Shown here: positions 41,994 to 56,900 of the stretch, in pieces
Layout: each line of letters opens with the position of its first letter
Position numbering within the stretch: the stretch's first letter is position 1
From: Lucinisca nassula
Lineage: Eukaryota > Mollusca > Bivalvia > Lucinida > Lucinidae
Length of the DNA stretch: 64,000 nt
Direction: 5' to 3'
NCBI GenBank assembly: GCA_963580285.1
Contig: OY757026.1
Span: forward strand, 63,985,396 to 64,049,395
Notes under the pieces: model-generated
Databases searched by the model: none
What the model was told of the DNA's origin: nothing
What the model saw: the letters and a program-made list of their open reading frames with translations, nothing else
Made by a program: the position numbers and the translations under genes

Positions 41994-44900
41994 GTAGGCC
42001 TACTTCAGAGGGAGGCACTATTCTTTATGACCATAGCCCGAGATAAGTGGGGGTATCCGCAAACATGTATTATTATTTGCATTTCTGCACAAAAACATAT
42101 GGGTACTCATTAGAAGCACGTTAGCAACATGTGGGTACTCAGAAGCGCCTCAGCGAGGTGCTTCTAATGAGTACCCACAACATGTTTTCATGCAGAAATT
42201 AGAGAAGCCTCTGTGGTGCAGTGGTTATGCTACTCGCCTGATAAACCAGTGATTGCAGGATCGATCCCAGTCTTCTCCACACTTTCGGATGAGTCTTTAA
42301 ACCGAGGCCCCATCTCTGTATGACCTTAGCTGTTGGTGGGATGTAAATCTGAAACACTCACTCACTCCTGCAGAAACTAGAAAAATATCTGTACTAAAAT
42401 ATCTTATCTGGAGCTGTGTTATGACACAATTTTGGATTTAGCAGGGTTCGAGGATCACAAAAGTGTAGTGATCATAAAGGGTCATTTTTATGCCCCCACA
42501 TCAAATGATGCAGGGAGTATATAGTTTTCGGTTTTACGCACGCCTGTGTGTATATGATGTTAATCTGTCTTGAGGTAAGGATTTTCTCCATAGAAATGGC
42601 AGTTATAACAAGTTACGTTCTTAGGTCAAATGTCAGTAAGGCCGGGCTCAGTCGGATGCGCGTCTGACTGGTGATCAGAAGGACGCGGGTTCGACTCCCG
42701 CCCGGGGTCGGCAACATTCTTTCGTGGAGATTGATCATGAAATCTTTTCTACGGTCATTCTCTCCCTTCCGCTGATTCAAGAAGGGCAGTTGTCAGTTTC
42801 TGGCGAAAGAATGTGCACTGTACTGGTTAACCACTTACGTATAAGCCTGCCCAGGAAAGTGTTGATAGGTAAACTGACCAACTCAAAAATGACCTAAAAA
42901 GTGTTGACTGGGCCGTAAAACTCCAATACAAACAAACAAATGTCAGTAAAGAGAGGTTAAACAGTTCTTAACCCTTATCATGCTGTTCACAACAACCCTT
43001 ATCCTTGCAAACAGTGTAGATCCAGATCAGATGGCTTCTGAAGAAGCCATCTGATCAGGATCTTCACTATTTGTCATTCAGTTTGTGAATTTGAATGAAA
43101 ATATTTGATCATGTAATCTGATTGGCTGATACCGGTAATCAAAATGGGTGAGGCTAATTTAAATATTCAGCAGGATAAGGGTTAATTAACCCTTTTTTGT
43201 ACGAAATGGAATCTTCCTCCTTATATATAGCACCCTGGCCACCCATTTTAAAATTTAGGGGTGTCAGGTTGTGTTTTCGTCAAAATTGATTTGGATCAGC
43301 AAACGGTGGAGGCCCTGATCAGACGCCGCGTTCTGCGGCTTCTGATCTGGGCTTGCACTGTTTGCCAGGGTACCCATTTTGGGGTTTCTGGTACAAAATG
43401 GGTTAATATATTCCTCACTATCTTCCCGCAGACCCAGGACAAGTTAGAGGACCAGCCTGAGATTCCAGCTGAACTTCACGTCAATCGTTGTGTTGGTGAT
43501 GTGTACGAGGTTCTTGGAGATCTCATCAAAACAGACAGAAATGCTGAGGAGCTTGATCGAATCCTGTACGATCCACATGTCAGGGTAAGTTTTGTCTAGT
43601 TATAGTTGAGCATATAAATATTTACTCTCTTAGTGCATTTACAGAAAACCCCGATAGTCACCTACTGGGAAGGCTTCAATATTTACATTGACTCGCGCGG
43701 GGTTAGTTGCTTCAAAATAAACAATGGTTCTCTTCAGGATGATTGGACATTATGGCAACTTTATTGGGCCAAGGAAGCTGTTACGCTTTCAATAGGAAAA
43801 CTGCCGGCAATTGTTTTCTCCATTCATTTAAGACCATACATGTAAGTAAGATTTTTTCGTCATTATAGATGGGAAAAACATGTACAGTCGAACCTGTGCT
43901 TACGGTCACCTCCGAATAATGATCTCCTTATTACAACGGTCATTTTCAACCCCTCCCATCGAAATTCCCTAATAAATTAACTGGGAATAGCGGTCCACTG
44001 TGCACTACGGTCAACGGTCACGTATTCAGTCCCAAACTGAGTTGCTGTCCTTGAATAACGGTCTATAATTGAATCCATCACGCTCATGATTTCAGCTTTG
44101 AGGTAATTATCGCCATTGATTGGCATATAATTGGCCTGCTTGATTGGTGTTGCAGTCCTTAATAAAAATAAAAAAAATCCTGGCGATCTGGTCAAACATG
44201 TTACGGTTTGTGAGTGAGTTGAATTGAATAAATCCATTGCATTCTGTTTTACACAAGAACTGAAGATAGTTTATTAGAAAAGTGAAGAAAAATTGACTAA
44301 ACATTTTTTTTTTAATTGGCGGACAATCCTAAAGACGGTAAAACTAGCCCAGTAAGTAAATCACAATAATTGTGGCACTGTAAATTCAGAGACAAACCAT
44401 CTGTGTATTTATTACGGTTCAAGTATGACACTATTGTTAATCCCTGTCATATAATTGCCACCCTGCGGTGCGTGTCGATAAGGTGTGAAAATATGGTCAA
44501 GTCATGTCTCTAATTTGCGTTTATCCTCCAGTCATAAAATTTAATCCAAGATCAATGTGAAAATGATTTAATCCTCCTCAGACAATTAGCTACATCTAAC
44601 GGTATATGTTTGCATAATAAAAACGGACTTCTCTACGATCTCATGAATGGTTATGTTTTGGCGCCAAATAGCAGACGCTCGGCGGGAAAAGTCGAACGCT
44701 GTTGTTGGTTATCGACACGGAGGGATAATTCGGGAGCTATACAGCGCTGTTTTCTATCCACCTCTATTCACAACCGTTTAGCTATCGAGAAAATATTTTT
44801 TACCGGTTCCAAACATTTTTTATGAAAGATTTAAACACGTGTGGGGTTGCTGGCGTCGGATGACGCAACAAATAAACATGTAAATTAAATGGAAAACAAT

Positions 44901-47900
44901 ATCCTTCTTCATCCAGTGACAGCTTGCTATTTAATCAATAAATGTAAGAATTTTTGGACACTGTCGGCCTGCTGGTAATTGTCAAACCTCCGAATAAAGG
45001 TCACCTGTGAACAACGGCCAAATTTGTCCTGTCCCATAGATGGCCTTTGTTCACAGGTTTGACTGTAATGTAAATATATAAGTCACAAAGATAATTTATT
45101 TAACATTCATTGAATTATGAACAAAATTGGGTCGCAAGCAAAGTTTAAGTGAAAGGGGTTCACTAACTTTTCTTGTGATCCAACAATGTTCTACTCTAAA
45201 TAACTCTTTTTTTTTCCATTATCTCCCTTGCTCAAAAGCATTGGAAATCTTACCTATTAATTAATTGTATTGCATATTACTCATAGCAACAGATAAGCTT
45301 GATATTTTGCGATAATTGAAGGATAGTTTTTGTCAGTTCGCGATAAAAACCTATGTTGTGGGTATTCATTAGAACCGCCTCGCCGAGGCGGTTCTAATGA
45401 ATACCCACAACATAGGTTTATATGCAGAAATAAAGAAAACTATCCTTCAGTTATCACAAAATACTTACCTTTACTGTTGCTATGTTACTGAATAACTCCC
45501 AAAACAGTCTAGTTAGCCCTACTGTCCCATCATGTTAACAAATCTATGTAATAAACACCCCCTATAAACACCTTTATGTAGAGAAAACTGGGCTTTACAA
45601 GGGTATACATTATTTTTATCATTTCTGCTCCAAGTCATAGGTTGTGTGTACTCGTTAGAACCGCCTCAATGAGGCGGTTCTAACGAGTACCCACATCCTA
45701 TGTTTGGAGTATTGATAAGAATAATGCCACAAAATTTCACCAGAAAAAGAATCATTTTGGAGATATGAAAGAATGCACTATGTCACACGCATGTGTTATC
45801 ATAATGCCAAAATTATCCTGTGGCATTAGCTATTGAGCTCATGTTGAATTTAAGTCTACAGAAAAAATCCTATAAATTTCAGACACCTTGAGAACTTGCT
45901 GTAATTCTCCCAAAATGTTTACAAAGTTGTTTAATGATCCAGAAAGGAGTCCAAAAGGTCCAGATGGAATGGCAAACAGTGTAGACCTTGATCAGACTGC
46001 TCCTTCAGGAGCAGTCTGATCTGGGTCTGCACTGTTTGCTTAGGCCTGTCTGTCCCAATACTTAGGATCTTTACGGTATTCTCTATATATTTATTTAGGC
46101 GTTATTAACATCCCATGACGACATAGTGGACAGAAATTATGAAGAACTACCACCAATAGCCCCAAAGATGATACAGGAATCACCGCCGGTCTTCAGTAAC
46201 GTAAACGACCAAATAAGACTTGTAGGAATCATGAAGAGTGATACAGAACCACTGGTAAGTCTTCAGTAACGTAAACAACCAAATAAGACTTGTTGGAATC
46301 ATGAAGAGTGATACAGAACCATTGGTAAGTCTACAGTAACGTAAACGACCAAATAAGACTTGTAGGAATCATGAAGAGTGATACAGAACCACTGGTAAGT
46401 CTACAGTAACGTAAATGACCAAATAAGACTTGTTGGAATCATGAGGAGTGATACAGAACCACTGGTAAGTCTACAGTAACGTAAACAACCAAATAAGACT
46501 TGTTGGAATCATGAGGAGTGATACAGAACCGCTGGTAAGTCTTCAGTAACGTAAACGACCAAATAAGACTTGTTGGAATCATGAGGAGTGATACAGAACC
46601 ACTGGTAAGTCTACAGTAACGTAAACGACCAAATAAGACTTGTTGGAATCATGAGAAGTGATACAGAACCGCTGGTAAGTCTTCTGTAACGTAAACGACC
46701 AAATAAGACTTGTTGGAATCATGAAGAGTGATACAGAACCGCTGGTAAGTCTACAGTAACGTAAACGACCAAATAAGACTTGTAGGAATCATGAAGAGTG
46801 ATACAGAACCACTGGTAAGTCTACAGTAACGTAAACTACCAAATAAGACTTGTAGGAATCATGAAGAGTGATACAGAACCACTGGTAAGTCTACAGTAAC
46901 GTAAACGACCAAATAAGACTTGTAGGAATCATGAAGAGTGATACAGAACCACTGGTAAGTCTACAGTAATGTAAACAACCAAATAAGACTTGTTGGAATC
47001 ATGAAGAGTGATACAGAACCACTGGTAAGTCATATCATTTGGTCCCATGCAGAATTCAGAAGCCTCAGTGGTGCAGTGGTTACGCTACTCGCCTTATAAA
47101 CCAGGGGTCGCAGGATCAATCCCAGGCTGTACCAGCCTTTAGGATGAGTATTTAAACCGAGGTCCCGACTCCATATGACCTTAGCCGTTGGTGGGACGTA
47201 AAACTCAAACACTCACTGACCCATGCAGAATTATTGTCATTGCGATAAGATGGTTTGATTTTAGGTTTAATGTCCCCGTCAACACTGTATAGTCATTTTG
47301 GAGACGTTGCTTTCAGTTTTGTGGGTCTTTTACCCCAAATTGATATGAAATGACATCTAAAGCCCTGTTGCCCAATGAAACCAACAGGGTTTATAAGCAT
47401 GGATGGTCTGACTCACACCGCTTTGCCTGGGCAGGCTTAGATCCTCCAAGCGGTTTACAAGTACTCGTGTGTGGTCGGTTTCAGCTCTGCGTGGAAGTAT
47501 CATGCTGCCCATCTATTTCCTAAGCCCCGATGAGCGGGGGATAAGATGCACACAAAAACACCACAGTCTAAGGTTTTGCTTAATTTTTGTGAACTGTAGC
47601 TATGGTTAGATTTCTTCAGGGACTACAATATGATTTGAATCAGCCAGAGTAAACAAGCCATTGCTGTTTCACTATTAACCCAAATTTAACCGGAAACCCT
47701 AAAACCGGTACCCTGGCAAACAGTGCATGCCCAGATCAGACGCCGTGTTCAGATCAGACGCCGCAGAACACGGCGTCTGATCTGGGCCTACACTGTTTGC
47801 TAAAAGCCTTTTCCTAAAATCAATTTTGAAGAAAACAGAAACTGACACCCCTAAATTTTGAAATGGTCATGTTCTGTATAAAGGAGGAAGATTCCATTTG

Positions 47901-50900
47901 GTACCAAAAGGGTTAAAACAGTTCATGTACTTCGCGTTTTGCCCACATGTCAGTGAAATGAATATCATTGAAAAACCCGCTTTCTGTAGAAATAGACATA
48001 GAGGATCTTACATGAGTGTCCATGTATTATTCAATTTATTAAACGAGTTGAGGAAAAGGATAAAATGTGAGGCTTTGCTGAACATTTTATCCTTTTTTCT
48101 TCAACGAGTTTAATAAATTTAATAATACATGGGCACGAATGTTACATTCTATTTATCATATGACATTTGAAATGCATTTGATTCACAATTTCTTTACACA
48201 AATGACAGTATTCTGCCATTAGTGAATACGTCTTTAAGGACTTTGTAAAAGTAGCGTTATGGGACGTATCTAACTAATTTGCATATTTAATCCACTAGTG
48301 GATTATCAAATTTATGACAACGTTATTACATTCTCAGATGCGACGTCATATGATAAAAGGTTATGTACTACATTTCTTTATTCTTGTTCAAAAACATAGA
48401 TTGTGGTTTTTTGTTTGAAATTGAGGTTTGATGTCTTGATGGGTTTTACATGTCCATCAACACTATTTAGGTCATTTTGGAGACATTGCTTCCAGTTTTG
48501 TGGGACTTTTACCCAACATTGAGATGAAAAGTGTTGACGGGGCTGTTAAACCTCAAATCAAACAAACAAATCAAGCCCAAGGGTTTATATGCATGGATGG
48601 TCCAATTCGCATCACTTTGCTTGGGCAGGCTTAGACCTTCTAATTGGTTTACCAGTGCTCATGTGCAGTCGGTTTCAGCCCTGAGTTTAAGAACCATGCA
48701 GGCCAATCTATTGCTCCAAGCCCCATATGGCGGGAGCCCCATAGATTTTGAGTACATATTAGAATTTTGAACCTCCATAAATGCTGCCTCTATATATGTT
48801 TATAGCAAAAATAAGAAAATATATTGCATTTTCATAAGAAAAATGTGAGGTTTTGCGACCATGAAAGAATGCACTTTATTACACAAGTGTGTTATCCTAG
48901 AGAAGATAGAGCCAGTGATCGCGGCCTTGGTAGCTCAGTCGGATGCGCGTGTGACTGGTGATCAGGAGGACGCAGGTTCGATACCTGCCGGTGTCGGCAA
49001 CACTCTTCCATGGAGATTCATTGACCATGAAATCTTTTCTACGTCATTCTCTCCCTTCTGCTGATTCAAGAAGGGCAGTCGTCAGTTTCTGGCGAAAGAA
49101 TGTGCACAGTACTGGTTTACCACTTATGTATAAGCCTGACCAGGAAAAGTGTGGATAGGTAAACTGACCGGCTCAAAAATAACCTAAAATAGTGTTGACT
49201 GAGCCGTTAAACTCCAATACAAACAAACAAACAAGAGCCAGTGATCGAGCTAGTCTTGGCCATTTTTAACATGTGAAACAAGCACCTGTATTAATTGGCG
49301 TCCACGGCCACTTCATGTCACATTATTTGATTAGATATTACACCGCTATCTCTTTATAAAACTCTTCATTTTAACACAGGGTTCAATAAGACAGGATTTA
49401 AAATGGCTCCCAAAAATGTATAGAATATATAGAAAAATGATCATAAATGGTCATTTTTCTATATAATCTACACATCTTTATTTGGATATATTACCTGGTG
49501 CAATTTGACATCAGACTGACCTCTATGTAAAGAAAAATTAGTTCATGTTATCGCTTAATATGTCGGTTTTCGTAAACTTCTTGTGAATGGCGACCCATTT
49601 ACAACCTATGTATTGAATAACACTATTGACCTCTTCAGAAGATGGCGAAGATAAAATACATGCATTCAGTCATGTGTGAAATTATGGTAATAGAGGTCAT
49701 CAGTCTTATGTCAAATTGCACTAGCTATACATGGTTGTTTAGCTATATGTAACATGGTTTCTGCTTTGAACACCAATAAAACTGTTATAAAGACATTGCG
49801 GTGCACTAAATTCATGGTAATACATGTAGTTTTGTCTTTATCTACCAGGGTATCACTGTGAAGATAGATGAGACGGGAGACTTGGTGATAGCCAGAATAA
49901 TGACAGGCAGCATGAGTGATAAATTAGGTAGGTGAATGAGCACTGAGTAGCTGTTTCAGAATTCCTTGTAGTTAGGCAGCAGCCGACCCTGCAATTGCTC
50001 AGTTAGATGGGCAACTGATTTGGTGATTGGGAAGTAACGGGTTCATGCCCACCGGCCCCCTGCCCATCAGGGCTTGGAGAAATAGGTTGGGCTCCATGTT
50101 GGTTATGTGCAGAGCTGCAACTGACCAAACATGGCCACTGGTTTACCGCTTAGAAGGTCTAAGCTTTGCCAGGAAAAATGGTGCAAGTTGGAGCACTCCT
50201 TAATCTCTGGCAGTATCATTGGGTGGTAGGGCTTGAAATGTTTCTTCTCAATATCAGGTTAAATGAGCTGTTTAAAAATTACATACATACATACATACTT
50301 ATCAGTAACATGCCATGCACCCCAAAAAAGTCTTGTTTCCATTCCTACTTTTTAGGGGTCTTTCCTAAGATGTCTGAGATTTATTTTCTATTTTCAGGGT
50401 ATTTTTAAGGATTTTATGCTTTTCATATACAAATAATATTTAAAAAAAAATAGATTGCCTACCTACAAACCCACCTACCAACCCTAGAAGTCACAGTGAT
50501 ATAGTGGTTGTGCTGCTCCCCTCTTAAACCAGGGGTTGTGGGTTGGATTCTGGGCTTCTTAAGACTTTGGATAAGTCTTTTAAATGGAGGTCCCATCTCC
50601 ATATGACCTTAGCAGTTGGTGAGACGTAAAACTCCACACCTACCTACCCTAGAAATATTTCAGACATTTCCAGAGACTAGACCCTTTTTTGTCATGCCTG
50701 CTATTTGCATGGTTTGATATAGGAGTCCAAATTTCTGTCCATTCGTTCAACCATTTGTCAATCCGTCAACATTTGCGGCCACCCTAGCATTCACCCAAAT
50801 GGTCAAGTTTCTTCTCAAGAACTAAAAGAGCTTCATGAAAGATACTTGGTACAAACTTGTATCTAGGATTGGCAAATTTAATGCAAGCATCCATATTTGA

Positions 50901-53900
50901 CCTTGACCTTCATTTCATGGTTCACTGACTTTGTGAAAATTTACGACCACCCTAGTGTTCAACCAAATGGTCAACTTTATTTCTTAAGAAGTATAAGAGC
51001 TTCATTTTTGGTACTCTGTACAAACTTATACCGAGGGATGGCAACTTAAATGCATGCATCCATATTTGACCTTGACCGACATTTCATAATTCACAGATTT
51101 TGTGAATTATAGCATCAACCCTGCTCTCTTTATTTCTCAAGACATATAAGAGCCTCTTTGATAGTACTTGGTACAAGGTTGTATCTAGTAATGGAAATTT
51201 TTATGCAAGCATCCATTGATTGACCTTGACCTATATTTCAAGGTTTGGTGACTTTGTGCCCCCACAGGCGCGACATAGCCTTCAGTGGAATTCTTGTTTG
51301 TTCTTACATGTGTGATGAGTTCTTTGCCTGTACTGATTCATAGCTCCAGATAATGGGGGAGGACTGAGGAAAATTGTACAGAATTATTTTCTGGAAATAT
51401 CTTTAGATCTTTCTAATTTTCCCTAAAAATCTCAAGGAAATTTATCAAATAGGAGGAAAAACCTCAGATAAACATGGACTTTTATAGTACTGAACTGTAC
51501 TTGAATCTCCGAGTCTGGAAAGCTTCTCATAAATTTTGTCTTAATTAAAGAAATTTCTCTCATAAATATTCTGATTTAGAACTGTCCCTGTTTAAAGGAT
51601 AGTTTTAGTTGCATCTGCTTTGAGCAGTGTTTGACATAGGAGTCCGGTTTCCCGTCCATTCGTGCAGCCATCCATTTGTCAGTCTTTCAACATTTGCTTC
51701 AAGCATAGGGTCAACACAACTGTTCAAGTCAATTTTTTAAGAAGTACAGTTACAGGTCTGACATAAAAACCTCCATGGTGTAGTGTTTGTACTACTCGCC
51801 TCATAAACCAGGGCTTAAGGGATCGATCCTGGGCTTCTCTAGACTTTTGATCAGTCTTAATATCGAGGTCCTAGCTACGTATGGCCATAGCTGTTGGTGA
51901 GACATAAAACTCAAACACATACACAGGCCTGACCAGGGCTTTAGATAAGGCTGCGTACCGCGTAAATTACGAAAATAATTGGGAGGATACTCCTTTTTTC
52001 AAATCTGCTGCGTATCAGGTACGAAAAACAAATTAGCGTTACGCATTTAATATTTTTTGAGAGCGTATTTGGAACGCACGTAAAATAAATGACGTGTGTA
52101 ATAAAAGGCGGGAAATTCTCACACGGGAAAATTATGCATTCATAAATTATTTCAAGGGAATCAAGTTTTATTGGGGTTGGGGTTACGGTCCTTTCAAGAT
52201 TATATCACATATAGAGCCGATCCGATCGTTAATCAGGTGGGCGTAAACCGGAGTAATCTGAACTACAATAAGACGAGCGAGCAGTGAAGTCTTGGATCAG
52301 TCAGCGAATGCGCGCAAGCCTTCATTAGCCGTATTGATTGGATGAGCAGGTCATTGCTCAATCAGTCTGCGCATCGCTGATTTTACAAGCTGGGTTATCC
52401 AAACGGACTTGCAAAGTTGTTGCGCATGTTGTTCTGACTTACATAGTGGTTGCGCATGCTGGTCTAAGTCTTAGAGTATCGTGCGACCAGTGAAGACTCG
52501 GAGTAGCCTGCGCATCATTGCAAACTGCTCAGTCTTCGCTGACCCCAAGAGCCTTTTGCAGGGCTACTCAGAGATAGGTGAGAAAAAAGGTTGCCCGGGT
52601 TGCGCATGTTGATCTGGGTCTTTGCAAGGTGTTGTGCGACGCAGCTCGGTGTACACACTGTTTACTTGTAAAACTGTCGCAGACTTATCAAGCCGCGGGG
52701 ATATTGCAAACACTAGCTTCGCATTTTGACCAGAGTCTTTGCAGATCATTGGCAACCAGTGAAGGCGCACGTTCAGCCCGAGTTCTGAAACGTCAATTAT
52801 TGAGTAGTCTCCCTTGAACAGATTACTTATTCAGTCATCGTTTATTTTTGTATTGCTTTGATAACACGCTTTCAGATGAATCAAACAATTTTTTTTATTT
52901 AAATATTATAATTCTATATTAAAAGATACCTAGAAGTTAAATGTTCAAATGTTTTTTTAAATAATAAACATTGCTATTGCTTCGACCCAGTACACCGCTT
53001 ACTTGTGAAATGCATGAACATATAAATATCTATAATTCCAGTAGAGACATTAGTAGGGGTAGCCCCTATGTGCTTTTAGCGCCCGGTTACCTTACAAAAT
53101 CTATCAAGTCAAGAGACATTAGTACCCTTATCTCTACTAACATGTGAGAAGCTAATTGATTTTGATGGCATTTCATTAACCAAAAAATGGTAAAAAGTAG
53201 ATGTGCCCTACCCAGCCAAGTGTCCCTCTGTCCTAAAATCCTAACTGGAGCACTGCAATCCTTAAGCTCTTTTCACCTGATCAGGAGTCTGTCTCTGCCG
53301 CACTTTTTGTGAAAAAGGTCCGGACAGATTTTTGACCCAGTTATAACATTGCCTGTAAGGAAACACGATTGGTCCCACGATCGAAGTGTGGAAGAAACTA
53401 AATATCCATGGACAATATATGATGAAATTGAGAATATGGTTTTGAAAAGGAATTATAAAAGTTTTAAAGAAAATGAGTTTCACTCCATACCTTGGACAAT
53501 AAAGTGAAGCTGATATTCTAAATTTTTAGAAACTCTTTGGCCACAATAATCAGCCATTGAAATCCTGCTATCCGCCAAGAGAACTGAACCCCAAAAGATT
53601 TCTCCGTCAACAAACTGCTCAGAAGAGATTTCAATATGGCATTGTTTTGTCTGATTTTGTGGCCAGGCATACTGCTTGTTTTCTAATAGACACAGATATT
53701 GAATATGTGTATCTATAAGAAAACAAACAGTACACCTGGCGACAAATCAGTCCATAAAAACATTGTGTCGAGACTGCAAAATGAAGTTTTTTGGTTTATT
53801 TTTCAGTACTCTTAAAAATTTCTCGTTACTCCTTTTTTGAAAAAAGGACGAGTACTGTACTCTTTTGAAAAAAAAATTATCTAAAGCCCTGCCTGACATA

Positions 53901-56900
53901 GCCGTCAGTTGAATTCTTGTTCTTAAAAAAAAACATGTTGTGGGTACTTGTTAGAATTGCCTCAACGAGGCAATTCTATCAAGTACCCACAACATGCTGT
54001 TGGCCATAGCTGTTGGTTTTGTTTGTTTGATTTGAGGTTTATCGTCCCCGTCAACACTGTATAGGTCATTTTGGAGACGTTGCGACTTTTACCCGACATT
54101 GAGATGAAATGACATCTCAAGCCCTGTCGCCCAATGAAACCAATAGGGTTTATTAGCATGGACGGTCCGCCTAGCACCGCGGTTCCTGGACAGGCTTTGA
54201 TCCTCTAAGCGGCTTACCAGTACTAGTGTGCGGGCCGGATTCAGCTCTTCGTGGAAGCATCATGCAGCCCATATATTTTTTCAAGCCCCTATGGGCAGGG
54301 GCCGATCCATAGCTGTTGATTGGACTGGACGTAAAACTCAAAACATACACGCAGCCCTGACATAGCCTTCAGTGGAATTATTGTTGTTATTAAAAACATG
54401 TTGTGGGTACTTGTAAGAATTGCCTCATTTAGGCAATTCTAACAAGTACTCACATGTTTTTGGGGAAAACAAGAAAAATTACCCTCAATGCTTCTCTTCA
54501 TCTTAAGCTATGGTTCACTGCTTAGTTCTAGCATGCAACTTAATATTTGTATTTCAGGGCTTTTACATGTTGGTGACATCATCAAAGAAGTGAACGGTAT
54601 CCCAGTGTTTACACCACAGCAGTTGATGGATATCATCAGAAATGCCGACAGAAGTGTCACGTTAAAAATCATTCCAACCTACTTAGAGCAACATCAGTCA
54701 TCACAGGTACAGACATAATATCTGCTTGCTAAAAAGATTAATCCAATAAAGTAAATTGTTTGCTAAAATTCGTTTTTTCAATTATGACAAAAATATCGTA
54801 GTAATAAATAAACATTCAATAGACCTGATAAAAACTTCACCATAGCTGGTGTTAAGGAATGTGTGGCGGCCGCAAAAAGTCTCCCTGCCCTTCATCATAG
54901 TGTGGATCCTATTTGCTAGTTCTTTGGGATGATTGATTTCACTGCGGAATTCAGGAAATATTTGAGGGTCACTGATGAGGTCTTATTAGCCGAAACTAGC
55001 TAGTCTGGCCCAGACACAGCTTTAATTTCTGTGCTGTAATCCTTGCTTCAAAAGGATTACCCTTTATTCAGAACATTCAGTGACTTTTTATCCCCCGACC
55101 GAATAGGTTCGGGGGATATAGCGATCAGCCTGGCGTCTCTCCGTCCGTCCCTCCGTCTGTCCGTCCGTTCTTACAAAATGGGTTTATGTGGCTTCTTTTA
55201 GGTACAGAAGGGTTTTGTGTGGCAAAATGGGTTTGTGTGGCTAGCCTCACAAACCCATTTTTCTGTTAGTACAGAGGGGTTCAGGGGGACTAGAAAAATC
55301 AAATAAAAAAAAGACACATAAATTTATGTCCATCACCTTGGACATTCTTGGACATGGATGTCCAGGATTATGAGGCTAAACTTTGAGATTATGGGGCTGA
55401 GCCACATAAATTTAACTGGCTGTCCTGGGGCTGAATGCTGCAGTAGGAAAAAGTCCCTCTATGTGAGGAGCTAGACCCATAAGATGTATCAGTGCACTAT
55501 AAAGAAAGTTCTGTTCTACCTTTAGAGGGCTAGATATCACAACCTCTGGTAGCCACATAAGTTTAGACAAAGACGGTTTCGTACAGACAGCCTTTATGTG
55601 GCTGATGTCCAAAGTTTGTGTGGCTAGCCACATTAGATGTACAGATTTGTGTGTCTTATAGCCACATAAACCGTTAGCCACATAAAAATTTTAGCCCCAT
55701 AAAATATGGACAGGTGCAGCCACACAAACCCAAAATGTTGGTCCGTCCGTGCGTCCGTCCGTCCGTCCGTCCGTCCGTAGACGCAACCTTGTGATGGCCC
55801 TAACTCCTATACCCTTTGAGATTCATTGATGGTTCTTGGCACAATTGTTCACAAGGCTGAGACGGCGTGTCATGCGCAAGAACAAGAACTCTGGATTGCA
55901 TACTTTTTGAGTTATCTTCCCTTTTAATAAAATAGAATGACTACTTTGTGATGGCCATAACTCCAATACCCTTTGAGGTATGTTGATGGTACCTGGCACA
56001 GTTGTTCACAAGGCTGAGACGGCGTGTCATGCACAAGAACCACAACTCTGGTTGTCATGGTTTTTGAGTTATCTCCCCTTCCAATAAAATTGAGTGACTA
56101 CCTTGTGATGGCCATAACTCCAATACCCTTTAAGATATATTGATGATACCTGACACAGTTGTTCACAAGGCCGAGACCGTGTGTCATGCACAAGAACCAC
56201 AACTCTGGGTGCCATGGTTTTTTAGTTATCTCCCCTGACAATATAACCTTGTGATGGCCATAACTCCAAAACCTTACAGATCCCCACCCCTAAACCATAT
56301 ATATTATTGTTCCTTATGATAAGACACATTCATTGACACCAACCTGGGGGCCCCCCGGATGCGCTGGGGACTTGCCCCAGCCCCTCCACTTCATAAAAGG
56401 CCCAATATCCTGGAAACTGTACAGATCCCCACCCCCAAACCATATATATTCTTGTTCCTTATGATAAGACACATTCAGTTACACTAACCTGGGGGCCCCA
56501 TGCCCCACCCCCTCCACAACATAAAAGGCCATATATCTCAGAAACCGTTTAGATCCCCACCCCTAAACCATATATATTTTTGTTCTTTATGATAAGATGC
56601 ATTCATTGACACCAACCTATGGGCCCCTGGGATGCGCCGGGGCCTTGCCCCACCCCCTCCATTTCATAAAAGGCCCAATATCTCGGAAACCTTACAGATC
56701 CCCACCCCTAAACCATATATATTATTGTTCCTTACAATAAGACACATTCAATGACACCAACCTGGAGGCCCCCCGGGGATGGGTCAGGGCCTTGCCCCAC
56801 CCCCTCCACTTCATAAAAGGCCATATATCTGAGAAACCATTCAGATCCCCAACTCAAAACCATATATATTCTTGTTTCTTATGATAAGACGCATTCAGTG

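Noticed and set aside
46189..47030. Regular 70-bp repeats read as a CRISPR-like or minisatellite array
   Set aside because: There are no unique spacers, the host is an animal genome, and the unit is clearly the exon 3 end plus donor.
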